Source: a bacterium
GTDB taxonomy: Bacteria; Chloroflexota; Dehalococcoidia; Tepidiformales; Tepidiformaceae
Reading direction: 5' to 3'
Length of the DNA stretch: 6,500 nucleotides
Assembly (NCBI GenBank): GCA_945861295.1
Contig: CAMAUF010000122.1
Location: 1-6,500 of the forward strand
Part shown: piece after piece, positions 1 through 6,352 of the stretch
How positions within the stretch are numbered: the first letter of the stretch is position 1
How the letters are laid out: each line of letters begins with the position of its first letter
The notes under the pieces: model-generated
Seen by the model: only the letters and a program-made list of their open reading frames with translations
Told to the model about the DNA's origin: nothing
Database searches by the model: none
Translations under genes and position numbers: made by a program

Positions 1-187
1 CCACGACCTGATCCTGGCGGCGCGTCACGTCAAGCGCGCGATCGCCATCCGGGAAGGCCGCGTCGACTTCGACGGGCCGCCCGCCTTCGTTTTCGAACCA
101 GCCGGGCTGAGCCGCGTCTTCGGCGTCCCCATGACCGTGATTCGCGACCCAGAGACGGGCCTGCCGGTGCCGCTCCCGCGCGGATAG
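1..187 (+). CDS. ABC importer ATP-binding protein, C-terminal end (partial; iron-siderophore/cobalamin type)
   Basis: Only the last 61 codons are present; the gene enters from the left edge. Read from base 2, the peptide begins HDLILAARHVKRAIAIREGR, continues with a DGPPAFVFEPAGLSRVFGVP-type segment, and stops at TAG 185-187. The opening His-Asp-Leu is the H-loop (switch) histidine of an ABC ATPase. The following pattern (Ala-Ala-Arg, then an REGR turn, then DGPP, then a Leu-Ser-Arg-Val-Phe-Gly-Val helix) is the usual C-terminus of the FepC/BtuD/HmuV group (COG1120), which powers uptake of ferric siderophores, haem or vitamin B12 from the cytoplasmic face. Walker A, Walker B and the signature motif lie outside the window, so substrate cannot be told. 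The partner FecCD-type permease and binding protein would be expected further left. It converges on the minus-strand exporter cluster with 31 bases between stop codons. Family call is firm, substrate is not. Confidence 0.8.
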   Translation, partial: HDLILAARHVKRAIAIREGRVDFDGPPAFVFEPAGLSRVFGVPMTVIRDPETGLPVPLPRG

Positions 188-218
188 CGGCCACTCGGTC
201 CGTATGCCGGAATTAGGC

Positions 219-974
219 TCAGAGGCTGCGGTGGCGATAGGCGAGGGCGGTCATGGTGAAGGTGAAGAGGCCGAGCCCGCCCATCGCGGCGGCGGCCTTC
301 CACAGCGCCGCGCCATCCCAGCCCGTCAGCACCAGCGAGCGCATCCCTTCCATCACATACGTCACGGGGTTGATCGTCGCCAGGAATTCGAGCCAGCCCG
401 TGAACACCTCTTTTGGGGCGAAGGCGGGCGACAGGAAAAGCAGCGGGAAGAAGAGCAAGAAGCTGAGCTGCACCATCTGCGGGCTGCCTGTGCGCAGGGC
501 GAGGGCAACGCCCATCGCGCCGTAGACCAAGGCGAAGACGCCGCTCATGAGCAGCAGCAGCAAGGCCCCAGCGATGCCGGATTCAATGCGGGCGCCCGCG
601 ATCATTCCGACGCCGATGATCAGCGCGCTGAGCACGATCGCCATTGTCACATCGGCGCCCATGCGGCCGAGGATCAGCGCCGGACGCGGCGCGGCGGTGA
701 GGGCGAGTTTGTCGAAGTACCCGCGTTGCATGTCCTGCACGAGGCCCTGGCCGGCGCTCGCGTTGGAGACGGCTTGCAGGATCGCCGCCGGCAAGGCGAA
801 CCCGGCGTAATCGGTCACGCCGAAACCCGTTGCGGCGATGTTCTTGAAGACGCCGAGGTTCACAAAGAAGAAGAACAGCGGGATGAAGACATTCCCGCCG
901 AGCAAGGCCGGGTTGCGCAGAGACTCCCGGATCGTGCGCATAGTCAGCAGATACGAATCGCGCGCAAGCCTCAC
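219..974 (-). CDS. ABC-2 type exporter permease, DrrB-like
   Basis: A 251-residue integral membrane protein, the usual length for one-domain ABC-2 permeases. Six hydrophobic segments can be seen at about residues 24-42, 56-75, 109-127, 135-160, 168-186 and 226-246. The cytoplasmic loop after segment 2 has the family pattern Asp-Met-x-x-Gly-x-Phe-Asp-Lys-Leu followed by Pro-Arg and Gly-Arg (residues 81-104). The loop after segment 5 carries Asn-Pro-Val-Thr-Tyr-Val-x-Glu-x-Met-Arg (202-212), typical of DrrB-type drug or lipid exporters. The start is GTG at 974, overlapping the ATPase stop by four bases (GTGA), with a GGGAG ribosome binding site at 986-982 seven bases upstream. An ATG at residue 12 is possible but has no comparable site and would shorten the N-terminal amphipathic helix. 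With the ATPase it should form a 2+2 exporter in the plasma membrane. The substrate (antibiotic, glycolipid or other hydrophobic compound) is unknown. Confidence 0.88.
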   Translation of the reverse strand: MRLARDSYLLTMRTIRESLRNPALLGGNVFIPLFFFFVNLGVFKNIAATGFGVTDYAGFALPAAILQAVSNASAGQGLVQDMQRGYFDKLALTAAPRPALILGRMGADVTMAIVLSALIIGVGMIAGARIESGIAGALLLLLMSGVFALVYGAMGVALALRTGSPQMVQLSFLLFFPLLFLSPAFAPKEVFTGWLEFLATINPVTYVMEGMRSLVLTGWDGAALWKAAAAMGGLGLFTFTMTALAYRHRSL

Positions 975-1948
975 TTCTTCACTCCCGCCGGCGCCGCGAC
1001 GCCTGGCTCGATATGGTGGCCCGTGGTGCGCAAGAAGACGTCGTCGAGGGTCGGCTGCGAGTGCTGCACATCCGCCAGCGCGATGCCGGCCTCATCCAGC
1101 AGCAACACGACCCTCGGGATGGCGCGAGCGCCCTCCCGGATGTAGACGCGGACGGCTTCGCCATCCTGGCGGACCTCCTCCACGCCACCGAGGTTGCGCA
1201 GGATCTCCGCGGCCCGCGTGCGCGCCGCTTCGCCGCCTTCGGGCCGCACCGTCACGACATCCGCGCCCAGCGCGCCTTTCAGTTCGGCCGGCGAACCCTG
1301 CGCGACGATCTTGCCGCTATCCATGATCGCCACTTCGTGGGCGAGCCTATCCGCCTCCTCGAGGTACTGGGTGGTCAGGAAGACGGTGAGGCCCTCCTCC
1401 TGGTTGAGGCGCTGGACATAGCGCCAAATCGCGTCGCGGCTGATGGGGTCGAGGCCGGTGGTTGGTTCGTCCAGAAAGACGATGCTGGGACGGTGGACAA
1501 GGGCCGCGGCGAGGTCGAGCCGCCGCTTCATCCCGCCCGAGTATGTGCCGACGCGCCGGTCGGCGGAGAATTCCAGGTCGACGACGCGCAGGAGTTCGGC
1601 GGCGCGGGCCTTGGCCTCGCCGGCTCCCATGCCGAAGAGCCGGCCTTGCAAGGTGAGCAACTCGCGGCCCGTCTGCACGTCGTCGAGGCCGGCCTCCTGC
1701 AGCGCCACGCCGATCCGCTGACGAATCGCCGCGCCCTGCTTGGTCACGTCAAGGCCATCGACGAAGGCGGCCCCGCTCGTCGGCCGAAGGAGCGTCGTGA
1801 GCATTCGCACAGTGGTCGTTTTCCCGGAGCCGTTCTGACCGAGGAAGCCGAAGACGCGCCCGGCTTCGATGGCGAGGTCGATGCCATCGACCGCACGGAT
1901 GTCGGGCGGGAAGGTGCGCACGAGGGCTTGGGCATGGATCGCGAGCAT
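971..1948 (-). CDS. ABC exporter ATP-binding protein, DrrA-like
   Basis: A 325-residue ATPase with all nucleotide-binding motifs: Walker A GQNGSGKT at residues 37-44, Q-loop Gln84, signature Ser-Gly-Gly-Met at 137-140, Walker B IVFLDEP at 156-162, and D-loop Gly-Leu-Asp-Pro at 165-168. The switch position is Gln (TTQYLEEAD, Gln194) rather than His, which I recall as common in DrrA-type exporters. A C-terminal extension of about 100 residues ends with PTLDDVFLRTTG (299-310), the conserved tail of the DrrA daunorubicin-resistance group that contacts the permease. I chose the ATG at 1948 over the GTG at 1954 because GGAG (1957-1954) sits five bases before the ATG and overlaps the GTG. The gene follows ricT by 30 bases and overlaps the permease by four, so translation of the exporter pair is probably coupled. 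It supplies energy for export; the substrate is not readable. Confidence 0.92.
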   Translation of the reverse strand: MLAIHAQALVRTFPPDIRAVDGIDLAIEAGRVFGFLGQNGSGKTTTVRMLTTLLRPTSGAAFVDGLDVTKQGAAIRQRIGVALQEAGLDDVQTGRELLTLQGRLFGMGAGEAKARAAELLRVVDLEFSADRRVGTYSGGMKRRLDLAAALVHRPSIVFLDEPTTGLDPISRDAIWRYVQRLNQEEGLTVFLTTQYLEEADRLAHEVAIMDSGKIVAQGSPAELKGALGADVVTVRPEGGEAARTRAAEILRNLGGVEEVRQDGEAVRVYIREGARAIPRVVLLLDEAGIALADVQHSQPTLDDVFLRTTGHHIEPGVAAPAGVKK

Positions 1949-1978
1949 CGTCACTCCGTCAGCGGTTGGTGCAGGGGA

Positions 1979-3379
1979 TCAATCTGGAAGACCAGAATCG
2001 TCGGGGACTTGGCCCGGCGGGCCTTCGGGACGACCCCGACCGCGACGGCCGCGCGCCTGCGGGCTCGGCTCGGCCCCCGGCCGCGGCGACGACCCAGGCG
2101 GCGGATCGCCCCTGCGCTGGAAGGTGCGCGCCTTCGCATCCGGCGGCCCGGTGGGGCGAGACGCGGGCGGCCCGCTTCGCGCGGGCGGCGGGCCGGGCCG
2201 GGGCGCCGGAGCGGGTTCGCGTTCGCGTTCGCCGCGGGGTGGCTGTTCCCTGGGCGCACGCTGGGCCGGACCCGACCGAGCCGCTGGCGCCGGAGATCCG
2301 CTTCGCGCCGGCACTTGCCGGCCAGAGCGGGCTGCCGGTTCAGCGGCGGGGGCCGAAGCTGCCGCACGCGCCGGTTGCGGGCGGGCCGGCCGGTTGGGAA
2401 GGCGCCCGCCCGCGACTGACGGCCGCGGATTGGTCATCCAATCCGGCTCTCGATCCTCTTCCATTTCGGCTGGCTCTTCTTCGCCAGCGACGATCAGCCC
2501 CTGAGCGATCGCCTCCGCCCGCGTCAGGCTCGGGGGCGGCGTCCCGATCTTGCTGGCTGTGTCCCAGCGGACGACGGTGCCGAGGTCGCGGTCACCGACC
2601 TCGATGCGCTGGCCATCGACAATCAGCGAAACCTGACGTCGAAGGATGTTGACGGAGATGACCTTGCCCTCGCCGGTCGGCGTGCTGCAGCGCTGCCCGA
2701 GCTTCGGTAACGTCTTGCGCATCTCCTTGTAGCCCAGTTCCTCGTAGGAAAGGCAACACAGGAGACGGCCGCAGAGCCCGCTGATCTTCTGCGGGTTGAG
2801 CGGCAAATCCTGCTCCTTCGCCATCCGGATCGATATTGAGGGGAAGGTCGTCAGCCAGTTCGAGCAGCAAAGTTCGCGGCCGCAAACGCCATAGCCGCCC
2901 GCCAACTTCGCCCGGTCGCGGGCGCCCATCTGCCGCATGTCCACCTTGGCGCCGAAACGGTCGCCGATGCGGCGCAGGAGTTCGCGGTACTCCAGCCGGT
3001 CTTCGGCGGCGAAGGCGAACGTCAGGCGTCGTCCGTCGAGCGTGAATTCGGCTTCGTCGATGCGGGCGGGAAACCCGGCCTCAACGGCCAACCTCCTCGC
3101 TTCGGGCAAGAGATCCGTGGCCCGCTTGCGGAGCCCGTCCATCTTGCGGATATCGGCTTCCGTCGCCAACCGTAAGATTGGCTTGAGGTCTTGGCCCAGG
3201 TGGTCGACGACGACCTGGGCCGGGGCGATGACGACTCGGCCGAGCTCCGGCCCGCGGACGGTTTCGACCACGACGAACTCGCCCGCGTCGAGCCGCATCC
3301 CGCGCGTATCGAAGTAGAGGATTCGGCCGGCGTTGCGGAAGCGGATGCCGGCCACTCGCGGCTTGGGGCGCTCATTCAT
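1979..3379 (-). CDS. ricT: PSP1 domain protein, RicT (YaaT) family, with long Arg/Pro-rich C-terminal tail
   Basis: A 466-residue protein. Residues 1-60 match the N-terminal beta-rich part of RicT (Gly-Ile-Arg-Phe, Ile-Leu-Tyr-Phe-Asp, Val-Val-Val-Glu-Thr-x-Arg-Gly-x-Glu-Leu-Gly-Arg-Val-Val). Residues about 65-150 are the PSP1 domain. Two cysteine clusters follow, CGRELCC (Cys166, 171, 172) and CGRLLCC (Cys203, 208, 209). In Bacillus subtilis, RicT (YaaT) forms the Ric (Y-) complex with RicA and RicF, which carries Fe-S clusters and helps RNase Y-dependent mRNA processing and Spo0A phosphorylation; these cysteines are the likely ligands. The core ends near residue 300. An acidic stretch (300-312) and about 150 residues of Pro/Arg/Ala/Gly-rich sequence follow, including RGRRGRGR at 443-450; this tail has no counterpart in the Bacillus protein. 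I chose the ATG at 3379, where homology begins; the frame is open back to 3469 but runs inside holB. It overlaps holB by 8 bases, with GAGGAGG 12 bases upstream. RicA and RicF are not in view, so the role is inferred. Confidence 0.9.
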   Translation of the reverse strand: MNERPKPRVAGIRFRNAGRILYFDTRGMRLDAGEFVVVETVRGPELGRVVIAPAQVVVDHLGQDLKPILRLATEADIRKMDGLRKRATDLLPEARRLAVEAGFPARIDEAEFTLDGRRLTFAFAAEDRLEYRELLRRIGDRFGAKVDMRQMGARDRAKLAGGYGVCGRELCCSNWLTTFPSISIRMAKEQDLPLNPQKISGLCGRLLCCLSYEELGYKEMRKTLPKLGQRCSTPTGEGKVISVNILRRQVSLIVDGQRIEVGDRDLGTVVRWDTASKIGTPPPSLTRAEAIAQGLIVAGEEEPAEMEEDREPDWMTNPRPSVAGGRLPNRPARPQPARAAASAPAAEPAARSGRQVPARSGSPAPAARSGPAQRAPREQPPRGEREREPAPAPRPGPPPARSGPPASRPTGPPDAKARTFQRRGDPPPGSSPRPGAEPSPQARGRRGRGRPEGPPGQVPDDSGLPD

Positions 3380-4475
3380 GGGGGGTCGTGGCCTCCTCGG
3401 CCACCTCACCCAGTGTAAGGCGCGGGAACGTGAGGAGCATAAGGTCGAACACGCCTCGCACCAGCACATTCGCCTGCAGGTCGGCCCGGGCCTGAGTCAC
3501 CGCTTTCAGGGCTTCGACGGCGCCCCTAAGAGGGCTGCGGTCGCCGTGGGGCAGGTCGGCGGCACGATGCAGGCGAGTCCGCCAAAAGGCCTCCCAGGTA
3601 TCGAGCTCAACGAAAATCGCCTGGCGATCGCGGTCCCTGCGCCAGCGCTCCGCGAGGTCTTCGCTGTAACGAAACCGCTCGCCGAGGCTGCCGCTGGCGA
3701 GGCGGCCGCAGCGGCTGAGGAGCCGGGTGCGGTCGCCCATGAGGTCTGGCTGGCGGGCGAAGCTGACGGCGCGGCCTGGGCGACCGTGGCTGGCGGCGGC
3801 CGCTTCGCCGATCAACGCCGGCGCGAAGCCAAGCCTCCCCAGGCCCGCTTCGATCTCTTGCCGGCCAACCAGGCGCACCTCGATGCGGCGGCAGCGGCTG
3901 CGGACTGTTTCCATGATCGATTCGGGCGCGCCGCTAATCAGGACGAAGACGGTGTGTCCCGGCGGCTCTTCGAGCGTCTTGAGGATCGCGTGCGAGGCCG
4001 GCTCCGTGATCGCCTCCGCGGGATCGATGATGACGACGCGGTGGCGGGCCTCGAAGGGAAACCGCGAAACGGCGTCGATGATGCCGCGCACCTGGCAGAT
4101 GCGGATATCGCGGGCTTGGGCGTGCTTTTCGTGGCCCGTGTCGCCCGCGCGTGGCCGGCAAAGCGTGTCCCCCGGGCCGACGGTCACGATATCCGGGTGC
4201 GTCCCTTCCGCGATCAGGTGGCAGGCCCGGCAGCGGCCACAGGGCCAGGCTTCACTGGGTTCCGGCGCGAGCTCGAAGCCGAAGCCCGGCTGAGCGGCGG
4301 GCGCTTTCGCCCCGCCGGGGGCGGCCGCGCAGTTGAGCAATTGGGCAAGGTGAGTAGCCAACGCCCTGCGCCCGGTCGACTCCGGGCCGGCGAGGAGGAG
4401 CGCGTGCGGCGGCTCGTCGCTGGCTGCGAATGAACGGAGCTCTCGCTCAATAGCCTCGTGCCCGATCAGGTTCAC
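3372..4475 (-). CDS. holB: DNA polymerase III subunit delta' (clamp loader)
   Basis: A 367-residue AAA+ protein of the length expected for delta-prime, part of the clamp loader that places the beta sliding clamp on DNA. The N-terminus Leu-Ile-Gly-His-Glu-Ala-Ile is the family opening. The Walker A position reads GPESTGRRA (30-38), with Arg36 where ATP-binding members have Lys, which fits delta-prime being a non-hydrolysing subunit. A zinc module is formed by Cys49, Cys79, Cys82 and Cys85. The degenerate Walker B/helix region is VVIIDPAEAITEPASHAILK, followed by Thr-Leu-Glu-Glu-Pro-Pro (147-172). The Ser-Arg-Cys motif of clamp-loader subunits is at 193-195. Compared with short homologues there are extra residues between the zinc cysteines (50-78) and at about 104-122. 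The start is GTG at 4475, supported by the family N-terminus. No well-spaced Shine-Dalgarno sequence precedes it. It overlaps ricT, an arrangement shared with Bacillus (holB-yaaT), but no tmk or yaaQ homologue lies upstream here. Confidence 0.93.
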   Translation of the reverse strand: MNLIGHEAIERELRSFAASDEPPHALLLAGPESTGRRALATHLAQLLNCAAAPGGAKAPAAQPGFGFELAPEPSEAWPCGRCRACHLIAEGTHPDIVTVGPGDTLCRPRAGDTGHEKHAQARDIRICQVRGIIDAVSRFPFEARHRVVIIDPAEAITEPASHAILKTLEEPPGHTVFVLISGAPESIMETVRSRCRRIEVRLVGRQEIEAGLGRLGFAPALIGEAAAASHGRPGRAVSFARQPDLMGDRTRLLSRCGRLASGSLGERFRYSEDLAERWRRDRDRQAIFVELDTWEAFWRTRLHRAADLPHGDRSPLRGAVEALKAVTQARADLQANVLVRGVFDLMLLTFPRLTLGEVAEEATTPHE

Positions 4476-4482
4476 GTCCCTA

Positions 4483-4488
4483 AGGCTA
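4483..4488 (-). promoter_or_regulatory. candidate leaderless-type -10 element before holB
   Basis: On the minus strand TAGCCT fits the TANNNT -10 pattern and ends exactly seven bases before the holB GTG, the spacing seen when transcription starts at the start codon. There is no usable ribosome binding site for holB; the only purine run, AGGG, lies two bases from the GTG. A good -35-like TTGACC is present at 4530-4525, but it is 36 bases away and so cannot pair with this -10. The element is weak, and read-through from the upstream cassette is an alternative. Confidence 0.25.
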
Positions 4489-4565
4489 CACGGTGGCGGC
4501 CGGTGAGGCCGCTAGGCCGCGAGAGGTCAAAGCCCGGCACGACCACCACCCGCTCTCCCGGGGAA

Positions 4566-4588
4566 CGATGCATCGGCCTGCCAGGCCG
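4566..4588. repeat. 10-base palindrome next to a 6-bp hairpin in the 4609/holB intergenic gap
   Basis: CGATGCATCG at 4566-4575 is a perfect palindrome. CGGCCT (4574-4579) and AGGCCG (4583-4588) form a six-base-pair stem with a three-base loop. They lie 20 to 43 bases past the stop codon of the upstream gene, where a transcript end might be. No T-run follows on the minus strand, so this is not a standard intrinsic terminator. It could be a weak or Rho-dependent end, or a protein site. Confidence 0.3.
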
Positions 4589-4608
4589 GACAGCAGCGCC
4601 GTTCTCCG

Positions 4609-5370
4609 TCAGGCTGGGCCGAGAAGCTCTTCTTCGGAGGCTTTGATCCGAGTAGCGATGTGGTCGTAGTAGCCCCAGAATTCGAGCGCGACTGGCCCCT
4701 TGGGCTGCATGACCGCCGCCGGGTCGGCGCGAAGCTTCGCGCCGCGCATCCAGTCCATGATCAGGTCGTGGGTCCGTTCCCCAGACGACCCGGCGGGGGC
4801 ACGTAGTTCGTGCACGGACATGTATTGGGGAGGCGGCGGGCCGCCAGCGCGCAGCCCAAGCCTGTAGAGAGTCGAGCCGCTCACGATCGGGCAATCGGCC
4901 ATGTCATCGAGGAACGCGCGGTACCAGTTCTCGACCGTCTCAGCCAGGAATATCGCGGTGTTACCCAGTCCCCCATCGGGGTTCGCGAAGGTCACGAGGA
5001 TGGACCCCGTGGCATCAGCCGGCGACGGACGGCCCGTCTCCGCGATCTTCCGGTAGTAGGACCACCATTCAACCTCGAGGCTGTTCCCAGGTGACCGATT
5101 CCACCTGGCCCCAATGCCGCGTTTGCCGACCTGGGCGTACGCGGACTGTGCGTCCCATGTGTCCTCCCAATCCGCCTGGTAGAGGGCGATGTACGGGGTC
5201 ATAGTGCCTTTGATCACCTTCGTTTGGCGAAAGCGGCTAGCGCTGGGGAAGCCCTCGGAGAACAGCACGTACGGGAGGTGGTTGTCCGAGTACCAGGCGT
5301 TGTAATCGTCCTCGGTGAGTGGATGCTTCGGCTGAGTCACGACGACCATCACCGAGTTTGAGGTTCCCAT
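4609..5370 (-). CDS. tandem dimeric alpha/beta-barrel protein (EthD-like), function unknown
   Basis: A 253-residue soluble protein with no signal peptide or membrane segment. The first half begins with a beta strand (VMVVVTQP, 7-14) and then Glu-Asp-Asp-Tyr-Asn-Ala-Trp-Tyr-x-x-x-His-Leu-Pro (20-33), the pattern of EthD-like ferredoxin-fold proteins in which the Trp-Tyr...His-Leu-Pro segment is a signature. The second half starts again with a strand (GSILVTFANP, 122-131) and a helix with Asn-Trp-Tyr (148-150). Each half closes with a similar strand: EWWSYY at 101-106 and EFWGYY at 230-235. The His-Leu-Pro motif is missing from the second half. I read it as two fused ferredoxin-like units that form one barrel within a chain. 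Such proteins include small monooxygenases, cyclases and degradation accessory proteins, and the substrate is unknown. The ATG start has AAGGAAGGAG (5385-5376) five bases upstream. It lies 49 bases after the SnoaL-like gene, so the two are probably co-transcribed and may act in one pathway. Confidence 0.8.
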   Translation of the reverse strand: MGTSNSVMVVVTQPKHPLTEDDYNAWYSDNHLPYVLFSEGFPSASRFRQTKVIKGTMTPYIALYQADWEDTWDAQSAYAQVGKRGIGARWNRSPGNSLEVEWWSYYRKIAETGRPSPADATGSILVTFANPDGGLGNTAIFLAETVENWYRAFLDDMADCPIVSGSTLYRLGLRAGGPPPPQYMSVHELRAPAGSSGERTHDLIMDWMRGAKLRADPAAVMQPKGPVALEFWGYYDHIATRIKASEEELLGPA

Positions 5371-5419
5371 GCAGTCTCCTTCCTTCGATCCCGATCGCCT
5401 TGCTGCTCGGTACGGGCGC

Positions 5420-6040
5420 TCAGCTGTTCGGCATCCTGCCCGCGCGGCCGGGAAAAACCGGGGGATCCGTCGGGCTGGCGCCAGGGCGGGAGGCCTTCTT
5501 CATCAGCCAGTCCCGGTTGTAGACAACATCGTCAGGCTTACCGGAGCCCTGGAGGAATTGTGCCGCGAACGCGCCGGGGTAGTTCGGCTGGGCTTCGTAC
5601 CGCTCCGTCCTGTTCCATTCGTGCAGGCAGATTCTATGTGCAGTTCGCCATTCGCCGTTACGCCGTTCAAAACGGTCGAGATAGCGCCCGCAAAAAGTGA
5701 AGACCTGCGCCGTTACCTCGTCGACCTGGGAGTGGCCCAGCGTGAGGTAGTACGCCTCGGAGAACGCGACGTCCGGCCCCTCGAATTCGACGTAATGGTT
5801 CCCAATAACGTGCATCGCACCAGCGGGCTTCTTACGACCCTCGACCCCGGTGAAGAATTTCGCGAATTCCCAGCCCGGCCCCTGGAACATCGCTCCGTGG
5901 TCGTCGTAGCCATCCTCCCAATAAACGGAGGCGACGAGCTCCGGGTCGCTCCTGTCCACTCCCCGGCAGTAACGCATGAGCACGTCATACATCTCGTATC
6001 TCGCAACTACCTTCTCGATGGGCGAGAGTTCTGGGTTCAT
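5420..6040 (-). CDS. SnoaL-like / NTF2-fold protein, possible dehydratase or isomerase
   Basis: A 206-residue protein with no signal peptide. It opens with a helix (IEKVVARYEMYDVLMRYCRG, 8-27) followed by Val-Asp-Arg-x-Asp (28-32), then WEDGYDDHG (41-49), MHVIGNH (76-82) and TAHRICLHEW (133-142). This is the layout of the SnoaL_4/NTF2-like superfamily, which includes polyketide cyclases, scytalone dehydratase, bile-acid 7-alpha-dehydratase BaiE and ring-hydroxylating dioxygenase beta subunits. Tyr24, Asp29 and His77 are spaced 5 and 48 residues apart, as I recall for the BaiE residues Tyr30, Asp35 and His83. Arg136 is a candidate substrate-binding residue. This supports an acid-base active site in a hydrophobic cone, but it does not fix the substrate. 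Residues 184-206 are a Pro/Gly/Arg-rich tail beyond the fold. I chose the ATG at 6040 because AGGAG (6053-6049) lies eight bases upstream and homology starts soon after; the frame is open to 6097 without a comparable site. It leads the two-gene cassette. Confidence 0.82.
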   Translation of the reverse strand: MNPELSPIEKVVARYEMYDVLMRYCRGVDRSDPELVASVYWEDGYDDHGAMFQGPGWEFAKFFTGVEGRKKPAGAMHVIGNHYVEFEGPDVAFSEAYYLTLGHSQVDEVTAQVFTFCGRYLDRFERRNGEWRTAHRICLHEWNRTERYEAQPNYPGAFAAQFLQGSGKPDDVVYNRDWLMKKASRPGASPTDPPVFPGRAGRMPNS

Positions 6041-6108
6041 TGTCAGGTCTCCTCTCGGGGCAAATCGAGCCCCTCCGTGCAGAGCGGTTCGCAGCAAAAC
6101 TCACGGCG

Positions 6109-6137
6109 ACACTACGTCTACCGCTGGTGGAAGGCAA
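6109..6137 (-). promoter_or_regulatory. candidate promoter for the SnoaL/double-barrel cassette
   Basis: On the minus strand TTGCCT (6137-6132; four of six matches to TTGACA) is followed after 17 bases by TAGTGT (6114-6109; three of six matches to TATAAT). A start near 6102 would give a leader of about 60 bases that includes the ribosome binding site of the SnoaL-like gene. Spacing is ideal but the -10 is poor, and sigma-factor preferences of the host are unknown, so this is only a candidate. Confidence 0.25.
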
Positions 6138-6352
6138 GCGCTGCCGCTGCTGGTCGCCCGGGACCGCATCGCCGAGGCGTTCGCCGAGATCTGCGGCGTC
6201 GCCTTCGGCGCCCGCTACGCGAGCGCGCCGCCAACGGTGAACGTCCACATCGCCACCAGGTCGTTGACCTGGGCCGCCAGGTCCGGCGTAAGGGCGAGCC
6301 GCAACGTGCCGGAGCCGCCCCCCATCACAAACGGCACCGCCGGCGGCACGAG

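Noticed and set aside
204..1145. 313-codon plus-strand open frame opposite the permease
   Set aside because: It is antisense to a gene with six membrane segments. The product is Glu/Gln/Arg/His-rich, as expected from reading a hydrophobic gene backwards.
1951..2367. 138-codon minus-strand frame inside the ricT tail
   Set aside because: It is an alternative frame in low-complexity G+C-rich DNA. The ricT frame stays open through it and has an uninterrupted stop at 1979.
1013..2419. 468-codon plus-strand open frame opposite the ABC ATPase and ricT
   Set aside because: It lies antisense to two genes with unmistakable family motifs, and its own sequence is low-complexity Arg/Ala/Gly/Asp-rich with no recognisable domain. 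This is the usual G+C-rich antisense shadow.
3333..4433. 366-codon plus-strand open frame opposite holB
   Set aside because: It mirrors holB, which carries clear delta-prime motifs. The plus-strand product has no family pattern and no good ribosome binding site.
4525..4530. TTGACC as a -35 box for holB
   Set aside because: The only acceptable -10 (4488-4483) is 36 bases away, and nothing resembling a -10 lies 16-18 bases downstream.
4574..4588. Intrinsic terminator after the double-barrel gene
   Set aside because: The six-base-pair stem is present but no T-run follows on the minus strand, so I kept it only as a hairpin/palindrome and did not call a terminator.
6040..6240. 66-codon plus-strand frame upstream of the cassette
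   Set aside because: Arg/Ser/Ala-rich composition, no ribosome binding site, and it overlaps the candidate promoter region of the minus-strand cassette.
5985..6248. 87-codon minus-strand frame over the SnoaL leader
   Set aside because: It overlaps the SnoaL start out of frame, has no ribosome binding site and no family likeness.
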